Positions 1 through 6,550 are shown, counted from the first letter of the stretch. The stretch is 12,898 nucleotides of DNA from Schwartzia sp. (in: firmicutes) (GCA_017939945.1 JAGAZS010000198.1:1-12898), one strand, 5' to 3'. Notes: a model not told the origin generated them from the letters alone. Numbers and translations: made by a program.

Positions 1-269
1 GAATCGTCTTTGAGGAATGCTTGCGCCAAACGCCGCGCCGACGTTAGCGCGTAAGAAATCCCGGCGCCGGTGATGTTGTGGATCAGGCCCGCCGCGTCGC
101 CGATGAAACAGGTGCGCGTCCCGGTCCGCAGCAGAATTTCATGCCGCCCGCGCAAGGATACTGTTCTGTTTTCGACGCGGCAAACAAAATTTCCTTCACG
201 GCCTTCGCAACTTTCCAAAAAAATCCGTCTCCCCGCGCGCCGCCACCATTTTTTCCAGCTCGTCCTCGG
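1..269 (-). pseudogene. N-terminally truncated geranylgeranyl-reductase-type FAD oxidoreductase (runs off left edge)
   Basis: On the minus strand this frame encodes the FAD-binding C-terminal motif of the geranylgeranyl reductase / digeranylgeranylglycerophospholipid reductase family: FIGDAAGLIHNITGAGISY followed by ALTSARRLAQAFL. In that family the GDAAG motif sits some 280 residues in, after an N-terminal GxGxxG Rossmann segment. Here the frame is closed by a TGA at 272-270, only about 50 codons before the motif, and contains no ATG. The sequence further upstream is the small ORF at 196-417 and then the AT-rich intergenic region, so the N-terminal half is missing and not merely out of view. 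A TTG at 218-216 with GGGGAG about ten bases before it could start a short protein. Without the Rossmann half it should not be an active oxidoreductase, so a deletion remnant is the likeliest reading. The C-terminal end lies outside the window. The family is recognised confidently; pseudogene status is inference. Confidence 0.6.
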
Positions 270-417
270 TCAGCTCGCGTTCCGCCATCTTCGCCCGGAT
301 CTTTTGCCAAAGCCGCACTTCCAGGCTCGGATCGTCGGCGGCAAAATCCGCGCTCCGGAACAATTCATCCATCCCGCGCACTTCCTCCGATTCCCGTTCT
401 ACAATCTTCCCAGTCAT
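196..417 (-). CDS. Small leader-peptide-like hypothetical protein
   Basis: A 73-residue acidic ORF. The ATG at 417 has AAGGGAG eight bases upstream. A second candidate start, ATG at 372, follows GGAGG by 11 bases and would give 58 residues beginning MDELFRSADFAADDPSLEVR. I do not recognise a function. The core (DELFRSADF, a charged helix, then ELTEDELEKMVAARG) resembles small Firmicutes proteins ending in an ELSxDELxxVxAAG motif, which in turn resembles the leader of Nif11/lanthipeptide-type precursors; this comparison is from memory. The last residues, ETDFFGKLRRP, are read from DNA that in the overlapping frame encodes the truncated FAD reductase. The natural C-terminus may therefore have been replaced at a deletion junction. 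The gene is divergent from the radical SAM gene at 635. A real gene is likely; its role is unknown. Confidence 0.55.
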   Translation of the reverse strand: MTGKIVERESEEVRGMDELFRSADFAADDPSLEVRLWQKIRAKMAERELTEDELEKMVAARGETDFFGKLRRP

Positions 418-534
418 TTCGCATTCTCCCTTCGCTTTCTACTTTTTAATACAAATCGGCGGGGCAAAAATTGACGCTTTGCGAAAAATTTTTTAGCAGG
501 TATTCTTTTTGTTTTTTGGGCTGCATGATTTTTG

Positions 535-563
535 TTGACAAAAGGAAATATTTTTCGTAATAT
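535..563 (+). promoter_or_regulatory. Sigma70-type promoter of the radical SAM gene
   Basis: TTGACA at 535-540 and TAATAT at 558-563 are separated by exactly 17 bases. This is a near-consensus vegetative promoter about 70 bases upstream of the ATG at 635. The predicted transcript start is near 570, which leaves an AT-rich leader of about 65 bases. Confidence 0.8.
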
Positions 564-585
564 GATAGCGAATAAATATAGTTAA

Positions 586-614
586 TTTTATTTTAATAAA
601 AGAAATTTATTAAA
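586..614 (+). promoter_or_regulatory. Overlapping AT-rich dyads in the 5' leader (possible operator)
   Basis: TTTTATT (586-592) and AATAAAA (595-601) are perfect inverted repeats. TTTAATAAA (592-600) is also the reverse complement of TTTATTAAA (606-614). Both lie between the predicted transcript start and the ribosome binding site AAGGAGA (621-627). A regulator-binding site or a weak leader hairpin is possible, but short AT palindromes arise easily by chance in AT-rich DNA. Confidence 0.25.
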
Positions 615-634
615 TACGACAAGGAGATGAGAAA

Positions 635-1534
635 ATGTATTTCGACGACTATGACAGCCCGGTGTTCCGTCCGCCCAGCGAGGCGCGGAGTTTTATCCTG
701 CGCCTGACGCGCGGATGCGCGCACAACAAATGTACTTATTGCAATATGTATCGGGGCGTTCCGTTCCAGGTGCTGACGGACGAGCAGATCATGCGCCAGA
801 TCGCGATGGCGCAGGCGTACAACGCGAAAGCGGTGCGCCGCGTTTTTTTCGCGGACGGCGACGCGCTGGTGCTTTCGACAGAGCGGCTTCTTCGCGTTCT
901 GAAAACGCTCCGTGAGGTGTTCCCGAATTTCGAGCGGGCCTCGTCCTATGCCGCGCCGAAGGACATCCTGCGGAAATCCGTGGACGAGCTGCGGGAGCTC
1001 CGCGAGGCGGGGCTGGAGCTTCTTTACTACGGCATGGAGACCGGCGACGGCGTCACGCTGGCGAAGATCAACAAGGGCGTTGACGACAAGGAATCCATCG
1101 AGGTCGGGCAGCGGGTGATCGCCGCGGGCATGAAGCTGTCGATGATGGTGATTCTCGGCATCGCGGGAGAGGAAGGCTCGGAGCGTCACGCGCTGGAGAC
1201 GGCGAAGGCGATCAACGCGATCCGCCCGACGATGCTCGGCGCGATTTGCCTGATGCTGTACCGGGGCAGCGAGCTCAAGGCGGAGTTCGAGCGCGGCGAG
1301 TTCCACCCGCTGTCGCCCGCGGGACTGATGGAAGAGCTGAAGCTGATGATCGAGCACGTCGACCTTCCGGAAACGGAGCACTGCCTGTTCCGCAGCAACC
1401 ATATCTCGAACTATGTGCCGTTGAAGGCGACGCTGCCGGAAGAAAAGGAGCAGCTTCTGCGCGACATCACTTACAGCATCGGCGAGCTGAAAAAGCTCAA
1501 GGATTGGGACGTCTACAATCACGACAAATATTAA
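635..1534 (+). CDS. Radical SAM protein with a CX4CX2C cluster motif
   Basis: A 299-residue cytoplasmic radical SAM enzyme. The cluster-binding cysteines are C28, C33 and C36 in RGCAHNKCTYCNMY, a CX4CX2C spacing instead of the usual CX3CX2C. This spacing is typical of a Firmicutes subfamily of Elp3/YgiQ-like proteins beginning RPPSEA...GCxHNKCTxC. Further landmarks are FFADGDAL (about residues 71-78), the strand LELLYYGMETGD, and the motif LSMMVILGIAGE, which fits a SAM-contacting beta strand. There is no B12-binding, SPASM or TRAM domain. The length agrees with stand-alone members. Such proteins are sometimes annotated as coproporphyrinogen oxidase-like, but the substrate is unknown. The start is well supported: AAGGAGA lies eight bases before ATG, with a consensus promoter further upstream. 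The gene appears monocistronic, ending in parS and a terminator. Confidence 0.9.
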   Translation: MYFDDYDSPVFRPPSEARSFILRLTRGCAHNKCTYCNMYRGVPFQVLTDEQIMRQIAMAQAYNAKAVRRVFFADGDALVLSTERLLRVLKTLREVFPNFERASSYAAPKDILRKSVDELRELREAGLELLYYGMETGDGVTLAKINKGVDDKESIEVGQRVIAAGMKLSMMVILGIAGEEGSERHALETAKAINAIRPTMLGAICLMLYRGSELKAEFERGEFHPLSPAGLMEELKLMIEHVDLPETEHCLFRSNHISNYVPLKATLPEEKEQLLRDITYSIGELKKLKDWDVYNHDKY

Positions 1535-1548
1535 ATTTCGCTCCAAAA

Positions 1549-1564
1549 TGTTTCACGTGAAACA
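1549..1564. other. parS: parS centromere-like site (ParB/Spo0J binding)
   Basis: TGTTTCACGTGAAACA is a perfect 16-bp palindrome and matches the bacterial chromosomal parS consensus, to which ParB/Spo0J binds and from which it spreads using CTP. parS sites cluster around the replication origin in most bacteria, so the window is probably origin-proximal if chromosomal. The site lies 14 bases after the radical SAM stop codon and before that gene's terminator, so it falls in a transcribed 3' untranslated region. No second copy was seen in the window, and parA/parB are not here. Confidence 0.9.
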
Positions 1565-1607
1565 AACGAACATAACCTGAAAAAAATATGAAAACAATTT
1601 GGCTCGC

Positions 1608-1647
1608 AAAAAACGCCGGTTTCCGACTTTGGAATCCGGCGTTTTTT
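1608..1647. terminator. Bidirectional rho-independent terminator
   Basis: AAAAAACGCCGG (1608-1619) pairs with CCGGCGTTTTTT (1636-1647). The helix continues inward as TTCC/GGAA around a GACTTT loop after one T-T mismatch. It has a T-run on both strands, so it can end transcription of the radical SAM gene (+) and of the convergent secreted-protein gene (-). Confidence 0.9.
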
Positions 1648-1655
1648 CTATTCTG

Positions 1656-2393
1656 TCATTCCGCTTCTTTCGGGGGCATCGGGGGCGGGACCGGGATCGG
1701 TTCCTCTCCGCCTCTCATGCCGGGGCCGTGTCCCATGCCGGGGCCCATGCCCGGACCGCCCATCATCCAGCCGGGGCGGAAGGCTTCGCGCAGCACTTTT
1801 GCGTCGAGGCCGAGCTCTTTCGCCACGTCGTCCCAGCCGTTGTTGATTTTCTTCATTGCGAGAATCTCGCGGGCGTTTTTGTTCGCGGCTTTGCCGAGAA
1901 TGCCCGCTGCGCGGACGTCCCTCGGATGGTAGCCCTCGCGGAGCAGCTCCCGCGCCTCGTCCTTCGTCAGGTTTGTCTTGTCGTCGGCGAGGCGTCCGGC
2001 CATCAGGTCGCCCATGGTCTCATGGATCATTTCCCGCGTGACGCCCAGCGATTCGCCGACGGCGCGCCAGTCGCCCTGTTCCTCGTAAATCGCCATGACC
2101 TCGGCGAAGGAATGGCCGCTGGTCTTCGCCAGCATCGAGCAGGGGAAGATGTCACGGAATGCGCGGGGATTTTCGGCGAGATAGGCCGCGACTTCCGCTT
2201 CGTCCACGCCGAACATTTCCGCCGCGCGGGCGGCGGCTTCCTGGTCGTTCATGCGCCAGGGCGCCCTCTCCATTCGATGGTGGTGTCCCATCGGCTCGTC
2301 GGCCTGCGCCCGTGCCTCGCCTGTGACGCCGAAAAGGCTCGCGCCGAGAAGCACGCCGCCGGCAGCCATTGCCAGAATCATTTTTTTGTTCAT
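1656..2393 (-). CDS. Secreted hypothetical protein with two related helical repeats and a Gly/Met/Pro-rich tail
   Basis: A 245-residue exported protein of unknown function. Residues 1-29 form a classical signal peptide: MNKK, a hydrophobic core, then an AxA site in GEARAQADE (cleavage after residue 29 or 31). A short His-rich stretch (GHHHR, 36-40) follows. Residues about 64-123 and 145-202 look like two copies of one helical unit: each has a helix, an F/V-x-D/R segment with xxLxK, a helix ending in W, then VxxxLGV/LxxxxL. The single Cys is C85. The tail (207-242) is a low-complexity run of GGPGMGPGM-like and proline repeats. AAGGAGGT sits seven bases before the ATG, and a TATACT at 2425-2420 could be the -10. 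There is no lipobox and no transmembrane segment beyond the signal. It could act in the envelope or bind metal (His/Met-rich ends), but that is speculation. Confidence 0.8.
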   Translation of the reverse strand: MNKKMILAMAAGGVLLGASLFGVTGEARAQADEPMGHHHRMERAPWRMNDQEAAARAAEMFGVDEAEVAAYLAENPRAFRDIFPCSMLAKTSGHSFAEVMAIYEEQGDWRAVGESLGVTREMIHETMGDLMAGRLADDKTNLTKDEARELLREGYHPRDVRAAGILGKAANKNAREILAMKKINNGWDDVAKELGLDAKVLREAFRPGWMMGGPGMGPGMGHGPGMRGGEEPIPVPPPMPPKEAE

Positions 2394-2464
2394 ATCAAAA
2401 ACCTCCTTACCTGGTTACAAGTATAGCAGAAAGAAATTAAATGCGCCTTAAAATACAATGGATA

Positions 2465-2493
2465 TTGAGTGAAAATTTTTTGCGTGATATAAT
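2465..2493 (+). promoter_or_regulatory. Promoter of the FIST/HD-GYP/kinase block
   Basis: TTGAGT (2465-2470), a 17-base spacer and a perfect TATAAT (2488-2493). The predicted transcript start is near 2500. An in-frame ATG at 2497-2499 would sit at or before the transcript start, so translation must begin at the ATG at 2524, which has AAGG at 2513-2516. Confidence 0.8.
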
Positions 2494-2523
2494 GATATGA
2501 AGGCAATTGAAGAAGGTGAGCAT

Positions 2524-3924
2524 ATGGCAAGAATTCTTTTGGTGGATGACGACGAGATCAGTCTGATGATGACTGAAATGGTGCTGTCGGAAATGCATTA
2601 CGACGTTACGACGGCGGCAAACGGCAAGGAAGCGATTGCGCTTTTGCAGCGCGAGCCTTACGACTTGCTGATGCTCGATATCGTGATGGAGGATATGAGC
2701 GGGATCGAGACGTTGGCGCGCATTCGCAAGATAGAGAAGATCAGCGGCATCCGGACGATTTTCCTGACTTCCTCGTCGCATATGCCGGACATGACGGAAG
2801 CAATCCGGCTCGGCGCATTGGATTTCATCCAAAAACCGGCGCTTCCGGAAAAGCTTTACTCCGCTATACGGCAGGCGCTGCTCATAGAAAAGAAGGACTC
2901 GATTCTGGCGGTGGACGACGACAAAATTATTCTGCTGGCCATCCAATCCTTGTTCGGCATTCGTTACGATGTGCGCTGCGTTTCTTCCGGGGCGGAGGCC
3001 CTGGCGGAGCTGGTAAAGGAGAAGCCCGACCTTGTGCTGCTCGATCTGCACATGCCCGGCATGGACGGCCTGGAGGTCATGTCGCGGCTCCGCTGCATCG
3101 AGGGCTGTGAAGATTTGCCGGTGGTGTTCCTGACCGGCGACAACGACGCCGATACCGAAGCGAAGATTTTCGCCGCCGGGGCTATGGATTTTCTCGCCAA
3201 GCCGATGGTCATGCAGGTCGCTTTGCATCGCATCCATCGTATCTTGGAGAACAGGCACTTGCAGGTTTCCCTGCGAAACGAGGTCGAACAAAAAATCCGT
3301 GCAGCCCAGGAAAGCAGGCGGCGAATCCTCAATTTTTCGGAGCAGATCATTCACGCGTTGTCGGGAGCCATCGACGCGAAGGATTCCTATACCAACGGAC
3401 ATTCGGCGCGGGTGGCGAAATACGCGCGGGAACTGGCGCGCAGGCTCGGCAAGCCGGCGGAAGAAATCAACGAGATATACAATGTCGCTCTTTTGCACGA
3501 CGTCGGCAAGATCGGCATCCCCAACTCGATCATCAACAAACCCGGCAAACTGAACGCCGAGGAGTACACGATCATCAAAAACCATGTAATAACGGGTTAC
3601 GAAATCCTGAAGCAGATTTCGGAAATGCCGAAGCTCTCCGTTGGCGCACGCTCGCATCATGAACGGTTCGACGGCACGGGGTATCCTGACGGCAAAAAAG
3701 GCGAAGATATTCCGGAGATTGCGCGAATCATCTGCGTCGCGGACTGTTACGACGCCATGTCGTCGGACAGGATTTACCGGAAGGCCTTGCCGCAATTCAT
3801 GGTCCGGGAGGAAATCGAACGGAACAAGGGCACGCAGTTCGACCCCAAAATCGCGGAGGTCATGCTGCAGATGATCGACGAAGATGTGGAATATAAAATG
3901 AAGAGACGCAAAGAAGAAGATTAA
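2524..3924 (+). CDS. REC-REC-HD-GYP response regulator, predicted cyclic-di-GMP phosphodiesterase
   Basis: A 466-residue cytoplasmic two-component output protein. Residues 3-120 are a first receiver domain (acidic D8/D9/D10, phosphoacceptor D52 in MLDIVM, T82, K104). Residues 126-240 are a second one (D131-D133, D174 in LLDLHMPGMDG, T204, K226), and both keep all catalytic residues. A short helical linker follows. An HD-GYP domain then spans about 275-455: H293 in NGHSARV, the HD pair H325/D326 in LLHDVGKIGIP, HHERFDGTGYPDG (378-390) and VADCYDAMSSDRIYR. HD-GYP domains hydrolyse cyclic di-GMP to pGpG/GMP using a metal centre. It is the first gene of the block that also encodes two FIST sensors and a hybrid kinase whose Hpt could feed either receiver. 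The start at 2524 is fixed by the promoter; a start nine codons earlier is excluded. Confidence 0.95.
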   Translation: MARILLVDDDEISLMMTEMVLSEMHYDVTTAANGKEAIALLQREPYDLLMLDIVMEDMSGIETLARIRKIEKISGIRTIFLTSSSHMPDMTEAIRLGALDFIQKPALPEKLYSAIRQALLIEKKDSILAVDDDKIILLAIQSLFGIRYDVRCVSSGAEALAELVKEKPDLVLLDLHMPGMDGLEVMSRLRCIEGCEDLPVVFLTGDNDADTEAKIFAAGAMDFLAKPMVMQVALHRIHRILENRHLQVSLRNEVEQKIRAAQESRRRILNFSEQIIHALSGAIDAKDSYTNGHSARVAKYARELARRLGKPAEEINEIYNVALLHDVGKIGIPNSIINKPGKLNAEEYTIIKNHVITGYEILKQISEMPKLSVGARSHHERFDGTGYPDGKKGEDIPEIARIICVADCYDAMSSDRIYRKALPQFMVREEIERNKGTQFDPKIAEVMLQMIDEDVEYKMKRRKEED

Positions 3925-3953
3925 TCGGAAAAATACCGGTAGCTGGCTGTTTT

Positions 3954-3962
3954 GAGAGGGGG
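3954..3962 (+). promoter_or_regulatory. Ribosome binding site deciding a TTG start
   Basis: GAGAGGGGG lies nine bases before the TTG at 3972. There is no ATG or GTG at this position, and the second FIST gene starts the same way, so TTG initiation is credible. Confidence 0.6.
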
Positions 3963-3971
3963 CATTCGGTT

Positions 3972-5168
3972 TTGGATTCTATCGTTCTTTACACGGAGGA
4001 AATCGACGATCTCCGCGATGCGGCGGAGGAACTGTTTTCGCAGGCGGAGGGGTTTCGGCGCCGCAAACATTCCGTCGCGATCCTGTTCGCCGAAGAGGAT
4101 ACCAATTATCCTGAACTCCACGAGCTGCTCTCCGAGCGATGGGACTTCCCGATTGTCGGCTGCACGACGCTGGCGATGCTGCTCGCCGAACAGGGGTGCG
4201 TCCGGACGGGGATTTCCGTGTTGCTGCTTTCGGCTGACGACTGCGAATTTGCCGTGGGCATGACCGGCAATCTGGACAAGGAAAATTATCGGGAGGAAAT
4301 TGCGTCCCTCTGCGAATCGCTTTTGAAGGAGCTGCCCGAACCGCCGAAGCTCGCGCTGACGTTCGGCGGGATGGTCGCCAGCGAGAAAAACGTGCCGGGG
4401 GACGAGGTCGTTGCCGCTGTCGAGGCGGTGCTGGGGAAAGAGGTTCCCCTGTTCGGCGGCATCGCGTCGGACGGCTTCAACTTCAACAATTACAGCGTTT
4501 TTTGCGGCGACCGCGTGACGAAGAGCGGGCAGGCGATTGTCCTCGTCGCGGGCGATGTCGATCCGGTTTTTGTAACGACAAATTCCGTGGAAAACCGGGC
4601 GGATGTCACATACAGGGTCACGGAGGCGCGAAGCAACCAGGTCATGCGGCTCGGCAACGGCACCTTCGTCGACGCGCTGCGGCGCGAAAACATGGAAGTC
4701 GGCAAATCAAACGTGGTCGGCGACTATTTCCTGTCGCCGTTTATTTTGTCCATAGACCTCGGGGACGGCGACGTGGCCGAAATCACGCGCACGCTTTCGC
4801 TGCTGAATCTTGATACGGGCGCGGGCGTTTTCCTCGGCGGCGTACCGGAGGGCTCGATCGTTCGTCTTTCCATCCTGAACCAGAAGGATGTGCAGAAATC
4901 CGTAAACCAGGCGCTGGAGAAAATGTTCGCGGAACTTTCGGCGGACGGCAAGCGGCGCACGCTGCTCTGCCATTCCTGTGCTGCCCGGTTCCTCGCGCTG
5001 GCCAGCAATACAAGCGCCGAGGCGGAGGCGTACCAGGGGCGGCTGCCGGAGGGCGTTTCCCTGCTCGGCATGTACGGCAACGGCGAATATTGTCCGCTGC
5101 CGGGCAACAAGACGGGCAAGCTGCACAATTTCTTCCACAATTTCACGTTCACGATCATGGCGATATAA
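3972..5168 (+). CDS. FIST-domain sensor protein, copy 1
   Basis: A 398-residue soluble protein with a FIST_N domain (about 30-220) and a FIST_C domain (about 225-380). Family marks are FPIVGCT (59-65), VPLFGGIASDGF (158-169), GDYFLSPF (250-257), LLGMYGNGEYCP (364-375) and the terminal HNFTFTIMAI. FIST domains are ligand-binding sensor domains found beside signalling proteins. The NosP subfamily binds haem and senses nitric oxide, controlling co-encoded kinases and cyclic-di-GMP enzymes. Residues conserved in both copies that could serve a ligand or metal are H33, C64, C91, C178, C333-H334-S335-C336, C374 and H389; I cannot say which, if any, binds haem. Translation starts at TTG, 47 bases after the HD-GYP stop. 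No signal peptide or membrane segment. Sensor role is strong by family; the ligand is unknown. Confidence 0.9.
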   Translation: MDSIVLYTEEIDDLRDAAEELFSQAEGFRRRKHSVAILFAEEDTNYPELHELLSERWDFPIVGCTTLAMLLAEQGCVRTGISVLLLSADDCEFAVGMTGNLDKENYREEIASLCESLLKELPEPPKLALTFGGMVASEKNVPGDEVVAAVEAVLGKEVPLFGGIASDGFNFNNYSVFCGDRVTKSGQAIVLVAGDVDPVFVTTNSVENRADVTYRVTEARSNQVMRLGNGTFVDALRRENMEVGKSNVVGDYFLSPFILSIDLGDGDVAEITRTLSLLNLDTGAGVFLGGVPEGSIVRLSILNQKDVQKSVNQALEKMFAELSADGKRRTLLCHSCAARFLALASNTSAEAEAYQGRLPEGVSLLGMYGNGEYCPLPGNKTGKLHNFFHNFTFTIMAI

Positions 5169-5228
5169 CAAGATATAAAAAAGAGTGGGTAGCGGACACT
5201 CTATACTCTGATAAATGAGCAATGTTTC

Positions 5229-5238
5229 TGGGAGGGAG
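5229..5238 (+). promoter_or_regulatory. Ribosome binding site deciding the second TTG start
   Basis: A GGGAGGGAG stretch lies about six bases before the TTG at 5244. The N-terminus obtained (MDSIVVYTEEID) matches that of copy 1 (MDSIVLYTEEID) residue for residue in length, which supports both TTG starts. Confidence 0.65.
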
Positions 5239-5243
5239 CAGAT

Positions 5244-6440
5244 TTGGACTCCATTGTGGTTTATACCGAGGAGATAGACGAGCCAAGGGAAGCGGCGGCG
5301 GAGCTTTTGGTGCAGACCTGGGAATTTCCGCTGAAGAAGCATTCCCTGGCTTTGATTTTTTCGGAAGAGGAAGCGAACTTGCCGAAGCTCTGCCAGATCC
5401 TGGCGGAGCATTGGGATTTCCCGATTGTCGGCTGTACCGCGATGGGGATGCTCGCCCGGCAGGGATATTTCGGAATCGGCACCTTCGTCCTGCTGATGAC
5501 GGCGGACGACTGCTTTTTCGCCGCCGGGATGGCGGGCGGGCTGGACACCGGCAATTACAGGGAAAAGATTGTACAGACGTACAAATCCATCGAGGCTGCG
5601 CTTCCGTCCCCGCCGAAGCTGATTTTGAGTTATGGCGGCGTTTTCAATGCGGAGCAGCATGTGGCGGCGGACGACGTGGTGGACGCGATTTCCGAGGCCG
5701 CCGGGAAGAACGTGCCGCTTTTCGGCGGGCTGGCGGCGGACGGGTTCAATCTCAACGGCTTCCGCGTTTTCTGCAACGGCGAGGTGGAGAAGCACGGGCA
5801 GCTTTTGATCCTGATTGCCGGCGCCGTCGATCCGAAATTTGTCACGATCAATTCCGTCGAAACCCGTGCGAATTTCTCGTACGAGGTCACGGAGTCCAGC
5901 CACAACGAGGTGAAGCGCCTGGGGGACGGCACCTTCCTCGAGGCGCTGAAGCACGAGGACATGGCGGTGGACAAGACGAATGTACTCGGCGACTATCTGC
6001 TGTCGCCTTTTGTGCTGACAATCAACCGCGAAAACGGCGACAGTGTTGAGGTTGCCCGCAATCTTTCCATGCTGGATCAGGAGACAGGGTCGGGCACGTT
6101 TCTCGGCGCGGTGCCCGAGGGATCGATTTTGAGCGTCGGCATCATCAGCCGCACGGACGTGCAAAAATCGGTGCGTCAGGCTTTCAACGTGATTTTCGAC
6201 GAGATCGAGGCGTCGAAAGGAAAGTACAAGACGCTGCTTTGCCATTCCTGCTGCGCCCGATTCCTCGCTTTGGCCAGCGATACGCGGGAGGAGACGGACG
6301 CTTACAGCGGGCGGCTGCCGGAGGATATATCCCTGCTCGGCATGTACGCGTACGGGGAATACTGCCCGGTGAAGGGCAACAAGACGGGAGAATATTACAA
6401 TCTCTTCCACAACTTTACGTTCACGATCATGGCGATATAA
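5244..6440 (+). CDS. FIST-domain sensor protein, copy 2 (tandem paralogue)
   Basis: A 398-residue FIST_N + FIST_C protein, the same length as its neighbour and aligning end to end without obvious gaps. Roughly half the residues are identical. It keeps WDFPIVGCT, VPLFGGLAADGF, the CHSCCARFLALAS motif (333-345), LLGMYAYGEYCP and the final FHNFTFTIMAI. Divergence is concentrated in the surface-like segments at 20-30, 95-125 and 170-190. H385 of copy 1 is replaced by tyrosine, while H33 and H389 are kept. The 75-base gap between the copies holds a weak AGAGTG/CACTCT dyad (5182-5187/5197-5202) and a TATACT (5202-5207) but no convincing -35. The two copies could form a heterodimer, or sense different ligands for the kinase that follows. 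The duplication is clearly old at protein level, apart from an identical stretch at the 3' end. Confidence 0.9.
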   Translation: MDSIVVYTEEIDEPREAAAELLVQTWEFPLKKHSLALIFSEEEANLPKLCQILAEHWDFPIVGCTAMGMLARQGYFGIGTFVLLMTADDCFFAAGMAGGLDTGNYREKIVQTYKSIEAALPSPPKLILSYGGVFNAEQHVAADDVVDAISEAAGKNVPLFGGLAADGFNLNGFRVFCNGEVEKHGQLLILIAGAVDPKFVTINSVETRANFSYEVTESSHNEVKRLGDGTFLEALKHEDMAVDKTNVLGDYLLSPFVLTINRENGDSVEVARNLSMLDQETGSGTFLGAVPEGSILSVGIISRTDVQKSVRQAFNVIFDEIEASKGKYKTLLCHSCCARFLALASDTREETDAYSGRLPEDISLLGMYAYGEYCPVKGNKTGEYYNLFHNFTFTIMAI

Positions 6441-6463
6441 CAAGGCAAAGATGTCCCCCGCCT

Positions 6464-6490
6464 CAATTTTTCTCCTTCGGAGAAAAATTG
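6464..6490. repeat. Perfect 12-bp inverted repeat between FIST copy 2 and the kinase gene
   Basis: CAATTTTTCTCC (6464-6475) and GGAGAAAAATTG (6479-6490) are exact inverted repeats around a TTC loop. No T-run follows on either strand, so it is a poor rho-independent terminator. A regulator operator, an mRNA processing or stability hairpin, or a partial attenuator reducing kinase levels relative to the sensors would all fit. Confidence 0.6.
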
Positions 6491-6550
6491 GATTTACGGC
6501 ATTTTGAAAAGTGTAGAGGGAAGACAGTACGCGATGCGAGGTAGAGCAAA

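Noticed and set aside
2497..2523. In-frame ATG nine codons upstream of the chosen HD-GYP start
   Set aside because: It lies at or before the predicted transcript start from the TATAAT at 2488-2493 and has no ribosome binding site.
3925..3971. CCGGTAGCTGG stretch resembling part of a cyclic-di-GMP (GEMM) riboswitch next to cyclic-di-GMP genes
   Set aside because: Only a short fragment matches; the GCAAA core, the second helix and room for the aptamer are absent in the 47-base gap.
5182..5207. Weak dyad plus TATACT as an internal promoter for FIST copy 2
   Set aside because: No acceptable -35 at 16-18 bases; the 6-bp stem is too weak to call.
4707..6443. Long minus-strand open frame antisense to the FIST genes
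   Set aside because: It has no recognisable domain or plausible start signal and mirrors two clear FIST genes in GC-rich DNA; its apparent internal repeat merely reflects the duplicated genes opposite.
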